A stretch of DNA of 64,000 nucleotides, from NCBI RefSeq assembly GCF_015223355.1, contig NZ_JADFFK010000003.1, forward strand, positions 62,001 to 126,000, written 5' to 3'. Both the position numbers and the translations under genes were made by a program. The stretch's first letter is position 1. Every line of letters starts with the position of its first letter. This DNA comes from Salipiger mangrovisoli (lineage in GTDB: Bacteria > Pseudomonadota > Alphaproteobacteria > Rhodobacterales > Rhodobacteraceae). The notes beneath the pieces are model-generated. The model was given only the letters and a program-made list of their open reading frames with translations. It had not been told where the DNA came from and made no database searches. This document shows, piece by piece, positions 55,354 through 64,000 of this stretch.

Positions 55354-55969
55354 TAATTAAATATCCTCCTATAGATCGTCAAGCCGAAGCGTCCTGTTTA
55401 CAAGGGAATATCCATGACGCACTATGAGGCGATAGTCAAAACTTTTCACGCTCATAGACTTAGACATAAGTGATTAAACTATCCATCTGTGACCTATATT
55501 AGCTTTCGTGGTCCAGCGAGGCGCTCACGCTGTCTATTTTGCCACAATTCATCTATGATCTACCCCAAGATCTCTGGTTTCCGCGCCCCGAGGAAAACTT
55601 TGGTTCATGCGAAAGCGACAGGCTTTGGTGCATTTGGGCGCGGCCGAGGCGTGTCTAGTTGCTTCCACGATTAGCTGCTCAGAGCACGGAGGTGTCGATT
55701 GACGTGGTCCGCCTGAATAGCAGCTTTCGGGACTATGCTCATCGGAGGCAGGCCCGATTCCTGCGCGTTCCCGCAGAGCGGAAGGAGTGCCGCGACCGGT
55801 AGTTTGCTGCGCTCGTTGCTGGCAAGGCGTAGCTAGTATCCGCCGCTGTGCTGAGCGTCGTCGCGGTTCCACCAGCTTGGCACTAGCCATCAACTACCAG
55901 ATGCGCACCCGTTCTTCTTGATGGTACGATAGCAGTAAGCAGTCTTGCGTTTAGCTCAAGGAGGGAAAA
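55354..55969. other. 616-nt stretch, promoter of the AT-rich operon then no recognisable gene
   Basis: The first 150 nt are AT-rich and hold the ribosome site and presumably the promoter for the minus-strand pair (a TTGACT reading towards it near 55434-55439). The rest (about 55500-55950) is GC-rich with no protein-like frame. Confidence 0.4.
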
Positions 55970-56290
55970 ATGCACGCAATGACAGTGGTTAAGTTCATGC
56001 CAAAGCTAGGCATGGAAGAAGAATTTGAGACAATCTACAAGAGTCTCTCACGGGAATTCGATGGCCTTAGGAGGATATCTCTCGTGAAGGGGACTGACGG
56101 CGGGTATTTTGGCGTTGGTGAATGGGACAGCTTCGATCATCTCGTGGCAGCCCGCCAAGCGATGCAGAATAATCTCGACCAATTCCGCCACACGTTGTCG
56201 AGCTTCTCGGAAGATTTGGGCGTCACGGACGCGATGTCGGGCAACGTTGCCTTCTGTTGGAGGTTCGATGGCCTCGTTGATGAACCGTAG
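55970..56290 (+). CDS. small antibiotic-biosynthesis-monooxygenase-like (dimeric alpha-beta barrel) protein
   Basis: 106 aa. MTVVKFMPKLGMEEEFETIY, RRISLVKGTDGGYFGVGEWD and FDHLVAARQAMQNNLDQFRH fit the ABM/dimeric ferredoxin-like barrel layout. An AAGGAGGG site lies 5 nt before the ATG. The function of this type ranges from monooxygenase to stress protein; here unknown. Confidence 0.6.
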   Translation: MHAMTVVKFMPKLGMEEEFETIYKSLSREFDGLRRISLVKGTDGGYFGVGEWDSFDHLVAARQAMQNNLDQFRHTLSSFSEDLGVTDAMSGNVAFCWRFDGLVDEP

Positions 56291-56401
56291 TTCAGATGCT
56301 TCGGCGGAAAGGCGCTTGAGCCCCACGTCAGCCCCGACTGCTTCCGGAACACGGCCCGCTACCTGCTCGTTTCACTTGACACATCAGGAGGAGATGTAGC
56401 G

Positions 56402-56749
56402 ATGCATGAGAACACAAGCATGATTTCATCCGACAAGGTCAATGGCACGGCGGTCTATTCGCACACCGGCGAGCAGATTGGCACGATCGACCACCTCACC
56501 ATCGACAAGGCGACCGGTAAGGTGGCCTATGCCGTTATGGGATTCGGGGGGTTCCTGGGAATAGGTGAAGATCATCACCCGATCCCTTGGGGTAAGTTGA
56601 GCTATGATACCAGCCGGGGTGGGTACGTGACAGACATCACGTCGGAACAGTTGGAAGGTGCGCCGGATCGCGGAGACGATTGGTACCGCGACCGCGATTG
56701 GGAAGCGCGCACCCATGACTACTACGGTGTACCCAGCTACTGGGCCTAG
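56402..56749 (+). CDS. PRC-barrel domain protein
   Basis: 115 aa. ISSDKVNGTAVYSHTGEQIG and TIDHLTIDKATGKVAYAVMG match the PRC-barrel core, followed by FLGIGEDHHPIPWGKL and an acidic, Tyr/Trp-rich tail. An AGGAGG site precedes the ATG. Single-PRC proteins of this form are common stress-linked genes in alphaproteobacteria. A very strong terminator follows. Confidence 0.85.
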   Translation: MHENTSMISSDKVNGTAVYSHTGEQIGTIDHLTIDKATGKVAYAVMGFGGFLGIGEDHHPIPWGKLSYDTSRGGYVTDITSEQLEGAPDRGDDWYRDRDWEARTHDYYGVPSYWA

Positions 56750-56769
56750 TCTCCGCTAGCTTACCTAGA

Positions 56770-56813
56770 AACAATCGTGAAGCCCGGCCGTCCGGCCGGG
56801 CTTCACGATTGTT
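56770..56813. terminator. 20-bp perfect-stem terminator after the PRC-barrel gene
   Basis: The arms 56770-56789 and 56794-56813 are exact inverted repeats of 20 nt around a GTCC loop. The core is GCCCGGCC/GGCCGGGC, and the outer part ends in GATTGTT. It lies 20 nt after the stop. Confidence 0.8.
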
Positions 56814-56983
56814 CGCAGCGAGAATTTTTAGTGACCCCCGAAGCGTGGGATGCTGATCGGGTGCAAGTTGTCCAGCGGTGTTTCCCAAGTTCGCGCTTCG
56901 TTTTGGTTTCGTCCGGCGTGTTCTGCCGGAGGTTTGGGAAGCCGATATCCAGTATTTTCAGTAACGTAGGCCGCTTGTTTCCT

Positions 56984-57030
56984 CGTTCACACCGAAGATG
57001 TCAGGAGTTAGAGCCTCTCATTACCCACCA
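56984..57030 (+). repeat. degenerate copy of the tRNA-Val 3' half (candidate attR of the island)
   Basis: These 47 nt match the last 47 nt of tRNA-Val(TAC) (32221-32267) at 42 positions, from the anticodon arm (CGTTCACACCGAAGATGTC) to CCCACCA. Upstream the match stops. It is what an integrase acting at a tRNA leaves at the far end. It lies 24.8 kb from the tRNA and integrase. The five differences mean it is an old or re-used site. Confidence 0.7.
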
Positions 57031-57244
57031 TCATGTCTGTGACTTTGAAGACTTCGGCGTCACGTGGGCGAGGAGATGCGAAGTGCGCTCTGCTGCGTTG
57101 ATCCTCTGCAGTCCTCAGGATTGCCATTTCGTCGAGATGCCGGACCTTGAAACGGATCAGGTCGGAAAGCGTCATGCCGTAGAGATTGAGCGCGCAGAGT
57201 TCTGCCGCGCCTGGAGCTAAAGTCCACTCTGAATTCTTCGCCAT
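57008..57244 (-). other. open frame of 78 codons beside the att-like site, unclear
   Basis: Reads MAKNSEWTLAPGAAELCALN and so on, with no recognised family and no good ribosome site. It overlaps the tRNA-like remnant. Probably chance or a fragment; listed because nothing else explains 57031-57360. Confidence 0.2.
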
Positions 57245-57360
57245 TGTCTCACAATAAATGCAGTCGATGTCGACGACGTTCTAGGGGTTGATCGAGCGTT
57301 GTTCCAGAAGTCGCGGTCAGGACGTGATGCGCCTTTTCCCCCACCTAGGTTCAGGACGCG

Positions 57361-57797
57361 TTGATTTGGTTGGTAGAGCGTGAGTCAGCCCGTTTCGCCA
57401 GTTTCGCTCGGATAGGTCGTGCGACGCTGGCTTGCTCCTGCGCGATCCGATGCGCCTCGATGAAATCTGCCATCACCTGGACCGGCGGTCGTGCTTCGCC
57501 ATGGCAAAATACGCCGAGGCTTTGCGAAGATTTTTATCGGACTGGCGTAGATCCTGGCTCAACCGCTCGAGCGCCTTCATCCTCTTGGCCAAGTGGCCAA
57601 GAATGTCCGCGCGTCGGCCGCTGTCGACCTCGGCCTTTTTGACCCGGTCGTTTCGCGTCTTCGCCTGACAGCCGATCATCGCGGCGATCGTCGTGATCGC
57701 TGGCGAGAGACAGCCGTGCGGGCCGGTGCCGTCGAGACCGATCCGCACCGCGCGCCCGCGGGCTTCAGGGAATTAACTTGTTCGTAGTCGTGCTCAT
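57361..57797 (-). mobile_element. IS3-family insertion sequence remnant (orfA and start of orfB)
   Basis: From an ATG at 57797 the text starts MSTTTNKLIP, then hits a frameshift. In the next frame IAAMIGCQAKTRNDRVKKAE, VDSGRRADILGHLAKRMKAL, ERLSQDLRQSDKNLRKASAY and FAMAKHDRRSR reproduce the IS3 OrfA C terminus with its leucine-zipper part. The OrfA stop overlaps an orfB start (TGATG at 57475-57471; MADFIEAHRIAQEQ), after which the sequence degenerates. Inactive. It lies next to the att-like site. Confidence 0.8.
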
Positions 57798-57907
57798 GGT
57801 GATCCATCCTCCTCAAGAGCTGGAGCCGTTGGCAAACTTGGAGCGGTTCACATAGGGGCGTCACCGAATACCCCGGTGACGCCATTTCTTGAGACGAAGG
57901 CGTGAAT

Positions 57908-58549
57908 TCAGGCCTTGCGGCGCCGGGCGAAGCCGAACGCACCCAGAGCCCCCATCAGGAGCAGGCCGCCGGCAGGCAGCGGCACGGGGCTCAGCTTGAT
58001 CGAGTCGACATCGAAACCATCCACAGAGGCGGTCGTGTTATAGAGCCCACGGCTAAAATCAATCAGCCACAGGTAACTCCAGGGTCCGCCCGTGATGTTG
58101 ACGGTCGTGGTCGGGGTGCTGTTTCCGCCATCGCCATTGTCGACGGTACCCATGAATTGCGCCTCAGCCCAATTAAGCGCCGAGGAGACAAAGACCTGCG
58201 CAGCCTCGTAATGGTTGGACGGGTTGGTGACCTCGAAAATCATCGCCGAGCCGGTAAAGGCCGGCGCGATTTCGAATGCCATCGCACCACCGAAATCGTT
58301 GCTGCTGTCCTTCGCGAGCCCCAGGGAATAGAAGTTCCCATCGGGATCACCCTGGTTGACATTGGCGGAGAGCAGGCGGTCGGCTGACGTCCCGCAAACC
58401 AGATCAGTATTGGTCAAGCCACCGAACGTGTTGACCACGCCGCCCTCACATTGCGCCCCTACGACCGACAACGTGGTCGAGGCCTGCGCGGATATGACCG
58501 AAGCGAGGAGCGCCGCTCCTGCGAGGCTCATTAGGTATTTAGGTTTCAT
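57908..58549 (-). CDS. VPLPA-CTERM sorting-domain exported protein
   Basis: 213 aa. Signal peptide MKPKYLMSLAGAALLASVIS, then AQAS. The C terminus is KLSPVPLPAGGLLLMGALGA followed by FGFARRRKA: the VPLPA motif, one helix and a basic end. This variant of PEP-CTERM is typical of Rhodobacterales and is processed by an exosortase-type enzyme during export. The body is beta-rich and Asn/Gly-rich with two cysteines. Its surface role is unknown. Confidence 0.85.
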   Translation of the reverse strand: MKPKYLMSLAGAALLASVISAQASTTLSVVGAQCEGGVVNTFGGLTNTDLVCGTSADRLLSANVNQGDPDGNFYSLGLAKDSSNDFGGAMAFEIAPAFTGSAMIFEVTNPSNHYEAAQVFVSSALNWAEAQFMGTVDNGDGGNSTPTTTVNITGGPWSYLWLIDFSRGLYNTTASVDGFDVDSIKLSPVPLPAGGLLLMGALGAFGFARRRKA

Positions 58550-58641
58550 GGTATTCCCTTGTTAAACAATTACTCGGCTAATCTCGCGGTGATCGAACCT
58601 CGCGCCCAAATGGCCGCAAAGTTGCGAGTCACCCCGAGGCA

Positions 58642-58671
58642 ATTGTGGCTTCTTTTGGGCGAATTTGTCAA
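58642..58671 (-). promoter_or_regulatory. likely promoter of the VPLPA-CTERM gene
   Basis: On the minus strand TTGACA (58671-58666), an 18-nt spacer and CACAAT (58647-58642) form a plausible sigma-70 promoter about 90 nt before the start codon. Confidence 0.45.
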
Positions 58672-58690
58672 CTTTGTCGGACTTGTCAGA
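58664..58690. repeat. three tandem 9-bp units around the -35 box
   Basis: TTTGTCAAC, TTTGTCGGA and CTTGTCAGA follow one another without gap; on the minus strand each contains GACAA at a 9-bp period. The last unit contains the -35 box, so these may be direct-repeat activator sites. Confidence 0.4.
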
Positions 58691-59129
58691 TTTCTCTAAT
58701 TGAAAATATTCGTCACAATGGATTTAGAATTCAGGGTATTGTCGCGAATTTATCTGAATAGAGCTCGAATTCTCGCGGGCTGCGGCCCTCAGATTCCGCC
58801 GTACGGCGTCACCCCATGCCCCGGTTTCCGAGCCGACTGTCATCGATCTTGGTCCGGTGAACGGCCATCAATCCAGCCGAAAGGTCGTGGAGGCCAAGGT
58901 CATCGCCCAGAGTGATGACACGGGGGCAGGGCGGCGGTGCGCGTGGCTTTCCGCGCCGCCGCCTGCGCGGGGCGCCCTGCCGGTGCGTGCCTGCGCGGCA
59001 TTCTGTGCAGGAACGACATGGCGGGCCGCGCTGGAGTGCGGGCCGCATGTACGCGCGCTTCAGCTTTGCGGCTGGCCTCCCGCCCGCTGTTGCCAGCCCT
59101 CTGGCCTGCGAGCCCGGGGGCAAAATCGG
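58691..59129. other. intergenic stretch without recognisable gene
   Basis: AT-rich up to about 58780, then GC-rich. Frames of 60-170 codons exist on both strands from 58810, but their text is Arg/Pro/Cys-rich without motifs or ribosome sites. Confidence 0.4.
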
Positions 59130-59330
59130 TCAGCGCCTGATGCGCATCGCCGCGATCCGCGCCGAGGTCGGGCGGTTGGCCCGCCTGATCACATAGACCA
59201 GGAGTCCGAAGACCGCGAAGAGCAGCCCGATGCCTGTCAGCCCATACCAGGGAGCCAAGAAGCAAAGGGCAATCAGCAATGCCAGGGACACCACGAAAGT
59301 TGTTACGAAGAGGAGGTCTGCCAGTTTCAT
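59130..59330 (-). CDS. small two-helix membrane protein
   Basis: 66 aa: MKLADLLFVTTFVVSLALLI with FLAPWYGLTGIGLLFAVFGL and LVYVIRRANRP. Two hydrophobic helices and a basic tail. AAGAAA precedes the ATG. No family recognised. Confidence 0.5.
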   Translation of the reverse strand: MKLADLLFVTTFVVSLALLIALCFLAPWYGLTGIGLLFAVFGLLVYVIRRANRPTSARIAAMRIRR

Positions 59331-59625
59331 TTTCTTGCATTCTTATTGCGCGCTGCGCCCTCTGCGATCGCATAGGAGACATCCCGCGATCGGTTGGGTG
59401 CCGTCCTCACCGGTAGTGGAGAACCACGGCAACGGCGAGGGCCGGGCGGCGCGTCAGCGCTGAATTGCCGATGGCTTGGCAAGGAAGGCGAGGCAAGATC
59501 CAGAGGGCAACTTCGCCGAGACCCGAAGCCGTGATCGCCGCCCCAGGCCCAGGTGTCGGGCCAATCGTCGCTTTCCGGATACGTAGAATCGGCCTAAGTT
59601 TCTCAAATTTCCAGAACTGCTTTTC
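59331..59625. other. 295-nt stretch without recognisable gene
   Basis: No motif-bearing frame; probably the promoter region of the peptidase operon that follows. Confidence 0.35.
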
Positions 59626-60519
59626 ATGTTGCTCGCCATCTTTTTGGCTATTCCGGGCCCATTATTCATGCTCCGCGCATTTCTAGTCCTCTGCATTGCC
59701 ACGTGTTGCTGGCAGATCGCCGCCGCTCATGCGGAGGCTTGCAGCGCTATCGACTTCATGGCCATGCCACTGCCGCAAACCGGCCATCCGCCGGAAATTG
59801 AAGCGCTGCTGGCGGCATATCCCGACCTGCTGCTTTCTGCGGACGGCACCGCGATCTCGGTCGAGGGCTCATCCTGGCTGCCGCTCGGGACGCGCCGCGA
59901 AATCCGTGCGCAGCAGGCGCTGGTGGCCCCCACTCCGATGGACCAGTTCCTTCAGACCTATCCGCTTGGCACCGCGCCCGTGGCGATGCAGCAGCGAAAG
60001 GCGCCTTTCTTTGATCCCGGCCGGTTTCGCAACGGGAGGTTTTTCGCGCTGCTCTGGTTCACCTCCGAGGCGGTCGCGCGCGAAAGCCTCGTCCGCGTCG
60101 ATTTTGCGGGTCTCTCGGAAGCCGCGGTCATGGTGACCGCGCGGCGCGGCGTCGCCTGTCAGCTGCGCGCGGCAGTCGCCCGGCTTGAAGGTCGGCCTTC
60201 AGAGGTCCTCACGGCGGCCTTCCATGCCCCCGGTGGCGGGTTCAATTGGCGCCGGATCGGCGGGACCGACCGTCTGAGCGCCCACAGTTACGGCATTGCG
60301 GTTGATCTCAACGCCGAGCTCGGTGGCTACTGGCGCTGGTCCGGTGCCGAGGAGGGGCAGGTCGGCGCTTACGACACCCGCATTCCGCTGCAAGTCGTCG
60401 ACGCCTTCGAGACCTACGGTTTCATCTGGGGCGGCAAGTGGCACCATTTCGACGGCATGCATTTCGAATACCGTCCCGAGCTCATCCTGCACGCCCGCAT
60501 CGCGGCAAATATGAGGTAA
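59626..60519 (+). CDS. exported M15-type (VanY/DD-carboxypeptidase-like) metallopeptidase
   Basis: 297 aa. Zinc-site motifs are SAHSYGIAVDLNAE (SxHxxGxAxD) near residue 220 and WHHFDGMHFEYRPE near 275, typical of M15C D-Ala-D-Ala-type peptidases. The N terminus is hydrophobic; the ATG at 59668 (MLRAFLVLCIATCCWQIAAA) would give a cleaner signal peptide, and neither start has a strong ribosome site. It probably trims peptidoglycan peptides in the periplasm. The next gene starts 4 nt after the stop. Confidence 0.82.
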   Translation: MLLAIFLAIPGPLFMLRAFLVLCIATCCWQIAAAHAEACSAIDFMAMPLPQTGHPPEIEALLAAYPDLLLSADGTAISVEGSSWLPLGTRREIRAQQALVAPTPMDQFLQTYPLGTAPVAMQQRKAPFFDPGRFRNGRFFALLWFTSEAVARESLVRVDFAGLSEAAVMVTARRGVACQLRAAVARLEGRPSEVLTAAFHAPGGGFNWRRIGGTDRLSAHSYGIAVDLNAELGGYWRWSGAEEGQVGAYDTRIPLQVVDAFETYGFIWGGKWHHFDGMHFEYRPELILHARIAANMR

Positions 60520-60523
60520 CCGA

Positions 60524-63500
60524 ATGCCCTTCCGCGCCCGCAAGAGCGTCATCTTCGGTCTGGCCCTGGCCCTGCTCGTCGGCGTCGGCGCTCGGGCGCA
60601 GGAGGTGCTCGGCCGATACACGGCGATGATCACCCCGGCCGATCAGGTCAACTCCAATGGCCAGCCGTTGTCCCAGCCAAGCCAGATCCTCGCGCAGGAG
60701 CGCGCGAATTTCCACCGGTTCGGGATCCGCCAGACAGAGGACACCGGCGACGCCTATTTCGGCGCGCGCGAGATGCGGGCGGAATTGCCCCGGCTCCTGT
60801 CGCGCGGGCAGATGGACAGCGCCGCCCGATCCATCGTGATGGCGGGCGGGCTGGTGACCGTCGAGATCCTGGGCCAAGGCGGCCGGCCCTACGCACTGCG
60901 GGTCAGCGGTGGCGCGATCGGAGCCGTCGCGCAACCACCGAGTGCCGCTCCCTTTCCCTCGGCGATCACCGGCCGCTGGACCTTCGGTCGTGTCACCGGC
61001 GTCAGCGGGGCTGTGGCTCAGGCAGGCGATCCCGTCGTACGCGTGGCGCTCGAGTGCATGCGTCCCGACGGCGGCGGCGCAGCCCTTGGGCCGCTGACGC
61101 TTCGGGTCGTGGCACCGGCGGCAGCGGCCCTGCCACCGGGACCGGTGACCTTTGCCGCGGTGGTGGACGGGGCGCTGCTCGGCTCGATCGCCATGACCGC
61201 CAGCGGCGGATCGTTGGCAGGACCCCTGCCGTCGGGCGCTCCTCTCGTCGCGGGGCTCAGGAACGGCAATCGCCTGGAACTGTCGATGGGCGCGACGCCG
61301 GTGGTGAGCGCCGGCCTGTCGGGCAGTTCGGCGGCGCTTTCCTTGCTGATGGACTTCTGCGCGACCCCCGTCGACGTCCCGCTCAGCGCCGCGCTGTCCG
61401 CCGTCCCCGAGCTGCCGCCCGTCGGGGATGCAGCGGCCGGCGGCACGGCGCTGGTGGCTCGTGCGGAGGCGCCGATCGAGCGCGGCGTCGTGGGCGAGGA
61501 GGCCATTGGCAGCCGACTTGGCCTCTGGCTTCTCGGCCAGCGCCCCTCACTGGTGCGCAACCGAAGCTTCGAACTGGCGTTTCCGCTGCCCGAGGGCTAC
61601 CCGGAATACGAAAGGCCGCAACATCCCGGTCGCGTGACCATGGAAGAGGCCTACGCATACTCCGAACAGATTGAGCGCGGTCGGCGCGCCTATCTCGAGG
61701 ATTTGGCGGCAAGGGCCGCGGCGGAGACCCTTCCGGACCGTGTTACCTTGACGATCCCGGCGCGGCTGACGCGGCCTGAACCGGGCAAGCCGACCCGGCT
61801 GGATTTGGAAGGTACGTCGAAAATTCTGACAAACTACGAGTTGCAAGCCTCCGTTCCGGCGGCGCTGCGGACGTTGCAGATGGACCTTGGCTCGACGATG
61901 GGACGGGTCTTCCTGCGCGAGAGCGCGCCGCTGCCCTTGCCTCTGCCCGAAGAAATCCGCGCGCTGGAGCCTCCGCTCGACCCGACCGGGCACCCAGGGT
62001 TCGAGCTGTTTCCGGTCAACGACATCTACCTGCGGGTCACGCTTGCCCTGTCGGATCCGCAAGTCCTGTTGCCGCGCGACGGAGAGCAGGCGCGTTGGAG
62101 CCAGGGACCCTCCGCAGAGATCGCCGCGCGGGTGCTTGAGGTGCGGCTGTTCCGCAGGCCGCGGACACGGCATGACGAGCCGCAGGCGCCGGAGACGCTG
62201 TTGGCGACCTGGCGGCGTGACACGGCGGCTGCGATGCCCGAGGCCGGGAACCTGGGCGCGCTTGACGTCTTCGCCGCGACCTATGCCGCAGGGGTCGAGG
62301 ACGGGCGGCTCTTGAACCTGTCGGGCTGGCACTTCGACGCCTCTGGAGGCCCGCGCACGGTTGGCCAGATGGGGCTGAGCCCGGACGTCGCGGCGCAACA
62401 AGCCGACCTGCTGATCCGGGCGAATGCGGTGCTCGAGCGCACCCCGGAGCGAGAGTTCGCGCCTGACCTGCTGCTGCGTCTGCTGGAGCAGCTGGTCGAC
62501 CCGATCTCGCGCGATGGCATGATCCCTCCGGGCTTTTTCGGAGAAGCCGCCGCGCTGAACGAGATCGCGCGGGCAAAAATTCTGCGCGACGCCGGACCCA
62601 AGCTCGCCGCGTACATCCGCGCCCGCGCGCCGGTGCTGCCGCTGCCCGTCCGCTCGCGCGGGATGGCGGAGCTGGGAGCGTATGATATCAGCGCGCAGGT
62701 GTTTGCCCTGGCCCTACGCGGCGGACAGCTTGCCTATCTTCCGACGCCTTCGCGCAATCGCAGTCTCGATGGCATGCTCGACGGCATAGGCGACGCACTG
62801 CCGGTTCCGCTCGACACCGCCGAGGCGCTTCTGACTCGGTTGGAGACGGATACCCTGCCCGGACGCAGCGTCCCGGTGGTTCTCGATATGCGTCTGGTTT
62901 CTGCGCGTGCCGTGCCGCAGACGATGGGGCCGATCACCCTGGACGAGCTGCAACGGGTCGTGCTCACCTGGCAGCCAGAGAGGCTTCGGATCACCGCCGA
63001 TATTGCCGGCACGCAGGAGTTGCTGACGCGTGAATTCGATCCCGCCGCCTTCGGGGCAGGAGAGGGGGCAGCGGTGCCGGACGACGTCTATGAAACAACC
63101 GCCGAGACGATCCTCGGAGCCTGGGCGTCCCGCAACAGCACCGTGGAAGACCTTGCCAGCGACATCCTCGCGGACCGTGATTTCCGCGCCCGCATGGGGC
63201 AGGCGCCGCAGAGCGCCATCGAGGCCCGCGCGCGCGAGCAGGCCGAGCGTTTGATCGCATCGGCACCGGACACGTTCTGGATTGGCCTTTCGGTACAAAT
63301 GGGCAGCTATGATGCGGCAGCTCAGCGCATTCCGATCACCAATGTTGCGATCTTTCCACTCCCCGGCCGCCTGGATGAAGGGATCAACGGGCTGCCTGGC
63401 CTGCATTTTCCGAGGCGCGCCGCCTTTGACCACCTGCCCGCCGCGCCCGCGGACTACGATCTGATTGCCGGGCTCGATGGCGGGCGCCATGCGCTTCTCT

Positions 63501-64000
63501 TTGCGCATGTCGCCATCGCCGAAGAGCAGGACCGCCGCGATTCTCTGGCCCTGGCGCGACCCGACCGGCTGCTGTTCCTGCGAGAGACCGGCAACGGGGA
63601 CGTGACGGTCGCCTTGTCCAAATCGCTCGAAGCCGCGCCGCGGCTGGGGCTCGCGCCGCCCGCCGCCGCGAGCCCCGCGGGCGCGCCGGGCGTGAGGACG
63701 CCGGCACACCCTTCTGGCGCGGACGGTCTTGACGAGGCGGTGCCGGCGTCCTCGCGCCCGCTCCCAACTTTCACCGCGCCCGAGGTTTTGCGGCTGGATG
63801 CCGAGGGGCTCGATCTTCTGGCGCTGTCGCTGCAACCTGAACTTTACGACGCCCGCGCCTTCCGCAGGATGTTTATCGAGCGGGTCGCGCGCGAGCGCGC
63901 GGACCTCGCGGCAGGCCGCACGCCGCAATGGGGCCGGTTCTTCGCCAACCCGGAACTCGAGCTTTTGCCGTCCCTGATCGAGGACCTGCTTCCCGATTTC
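60524..64000 (+). CDS. very large exported protein of unknown function, 3' end outside the window
   Basis: 1159 codons are open to the window edge. A signal peptide is present (VIFGLALALLVGVGARAQ, cut before EVLG). I checked the whole frame by eye and saw no stop. No known domain is recognised. The mature part alternates beta-like and helical stretches, with few cysteines, a central RVTMEEAYAYSEQIERGRRA and repeated mentions of aspartate/leucine-rich segments, and near the edge FRRMFIERVARERADLAAGR. Start 4 nt after the M15 peptidase stop means one operon, so a periplasmic role connected to the cell wall is likely. Confidence 0.7.
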   Translation, partial: MPFRARKSVIFGLALALLVGVGARAQEVLGRYTAMITPADQVNSNGQPLSQPSQILAQERANFHRFGIRQTEDTGDAYFGAREMRAELPRLLSRGQMDSAARSIVMAGGLVTVEILGQGGRPYALRVSGGAIGAVAQPPSAAPFPSAITGRWTFGRVTGVSGAVAQAGDPVVRVALECMRPDGGGAALGPLTLRVVAPAAAALPPGPVTFAAVVDGALLGSIAMTASGGSLAGPLPSGAPLVAGLRNGNRLELSMGATPVVSAGLSGSSAALSLLMDFCATPVDVPLSAALSAVPELPPVGDAAAGGTALVARAEAPIERGVVGEEAIGSRLGLWLLGQRPSLVRNRSFELAFPLPEGYPEYERPQHPGRVTMEEAYAYSEQIERGRRAYLEDLAARAAAETLPDRVTLTIPARLTRPEPGKPTRLDLEGTSKILTNYELQASVPAALRTLQMDLGSTMGRVFLRESAPLPLPLPEEIRALEPPLDPTGHPGFELFPVNDIYLRVTLALSDPQVLLPRDGEQARWSQGPSAEIAARVLEVRLFRRPRTRHDEPQAPETLLATWRRDTAAAMPEAGNLGALDVFAATYAAGVEDGRLLNLSGWHFDASGGPRTVGQMGLSPDVAAQQADLLIRANAVLERTPEREFAPDLLLRLLEQLVDPISRDGMIPPGFFGEAAALNEIARAKILRDAGPKLAAYIRARAPVLPLPVRSRGMAELGAYDISAQVFALALRGGQLAYLPTPSRNRSLDGMLDGIGDALPVPLDTAEALLTRLETDTLPGRSVPVVLDMRLVSARAVPQTMGPITLDELQRVVLTWQPERLRITADIAGTQELLTREFDPAAFGAGEGAAVPDDVYETTAETILGAWASRNSTVEDLASDILADRDFRARMGQAPQSAIEARAREQAERLIASAPDTFWIGLSVQMGSYDAAAQRIPITNVAIFPLPGRLDEGINGLPGLHFPRRAAFDHLPAAPADYDLIAGLDGGRHALLFAHVAIAEEQDRRDSLALARPDRLLFLRETGNGDVTVALSKSLEAAPRLGLAPPAAASPAGAPGVRTPAHPSGADGLDEAVPASSRPLPTFTAPEVLRLDAEGLDLLALSLQPELYDARAFRRMFIERVARERADLAAGRTPQWGRFFANPELELLPSLIEDLLPDF

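Noticed and set aside
55549-55893. 114-codon minus-strand frame as a gene
   Set aside because: Arg/Ser/Pro-rich text, no ribosome site and no motif; treated as noncoding.

Overview
The window is GC-rich DNA with dense, tightly packed operons. Its gene content points to an alphaproteobacterium of the Rhodobacterales (roseobacter-like). The markers are an ugp-type transporter, TctCBA and TRAP remnants, a DUF1127 protein beside soxR, a VPLPA-CTERM surface protein, and DUF1326/DUF2182 genes. The genus is an inference and was not tested by any search.

Core-like left part (1-32.2 kb). The end of ugpB plus ugpA-ugpE-ugpC is followed by an endonuclease/exonuclease/phosphatase-family hydrolase. Next is a sugar-acid catabolic locus: a DapA-family aldolase/dehydratase and an IlvD/Edd dehydratase on the minus strand, divergent from tctC-tctB-tctA and a LacI-family gene. 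The shared promoter region holds two near-identical LacI-type palindromes. A block of dead genes follows (11.2-14.0 kb: glucose dehydrogenase, TRAP dctM and dctP, tetR). After an exported PliG-like protein and a CPBP protease comes an amide/peptide operon: amiC, amiR, two dpp-type permeases, a binding protein, an acetamidase/formamidase and a double ATPase. Its leader has a hairpin-plus-terminator layout suited to AmiR-type antitermination. Then come tgt, an OYE-type reductase, lon with a heat-shock-like promoter, tRNA-Val(CAC), DUF1127/soxR sharing a soxR box, and tRNA-Val(TAC).

Genomic island (32.27 to about 57.03 kb). It starts exactly at the 3' end of tRNA-Val(TAC) with a frameshifted tyrosine integrase and an excisionase-like gene. 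It ends near a degenerate 47-nt copy of the tRNA-Val 3' half. It carries phage debris (DUF4031, a phage methyltransferase-like gene, an amidase/SGNH mosaic), a DUF1326-DUF2182 pair, a second integrase fragment and a DUF3604 gene killed by one amber codon. Further cargo is a potassium channel, a cardiolipin-synthase-like PLD protein, an AI-2E-type permease, a secreted M20 peptidase and a metallophosphoesterase. A three-gene operon then sandwiches a COG0523 GTPase between two metal-dependent amidohydrolases. Near the right end is an unrecognised AT-rich two-gene operon, the best candidate here for an undescribed system, followed by small stress-like genes (ABM-like, PRC-barrel).

Right part (57.0-64.0 kb). 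An IS3-family remnant, a VPLPA-CTERM protein, a small membrane protein, and an M15-type peptidase translationally close to a very large exported protein of unknown function that runs off the window.
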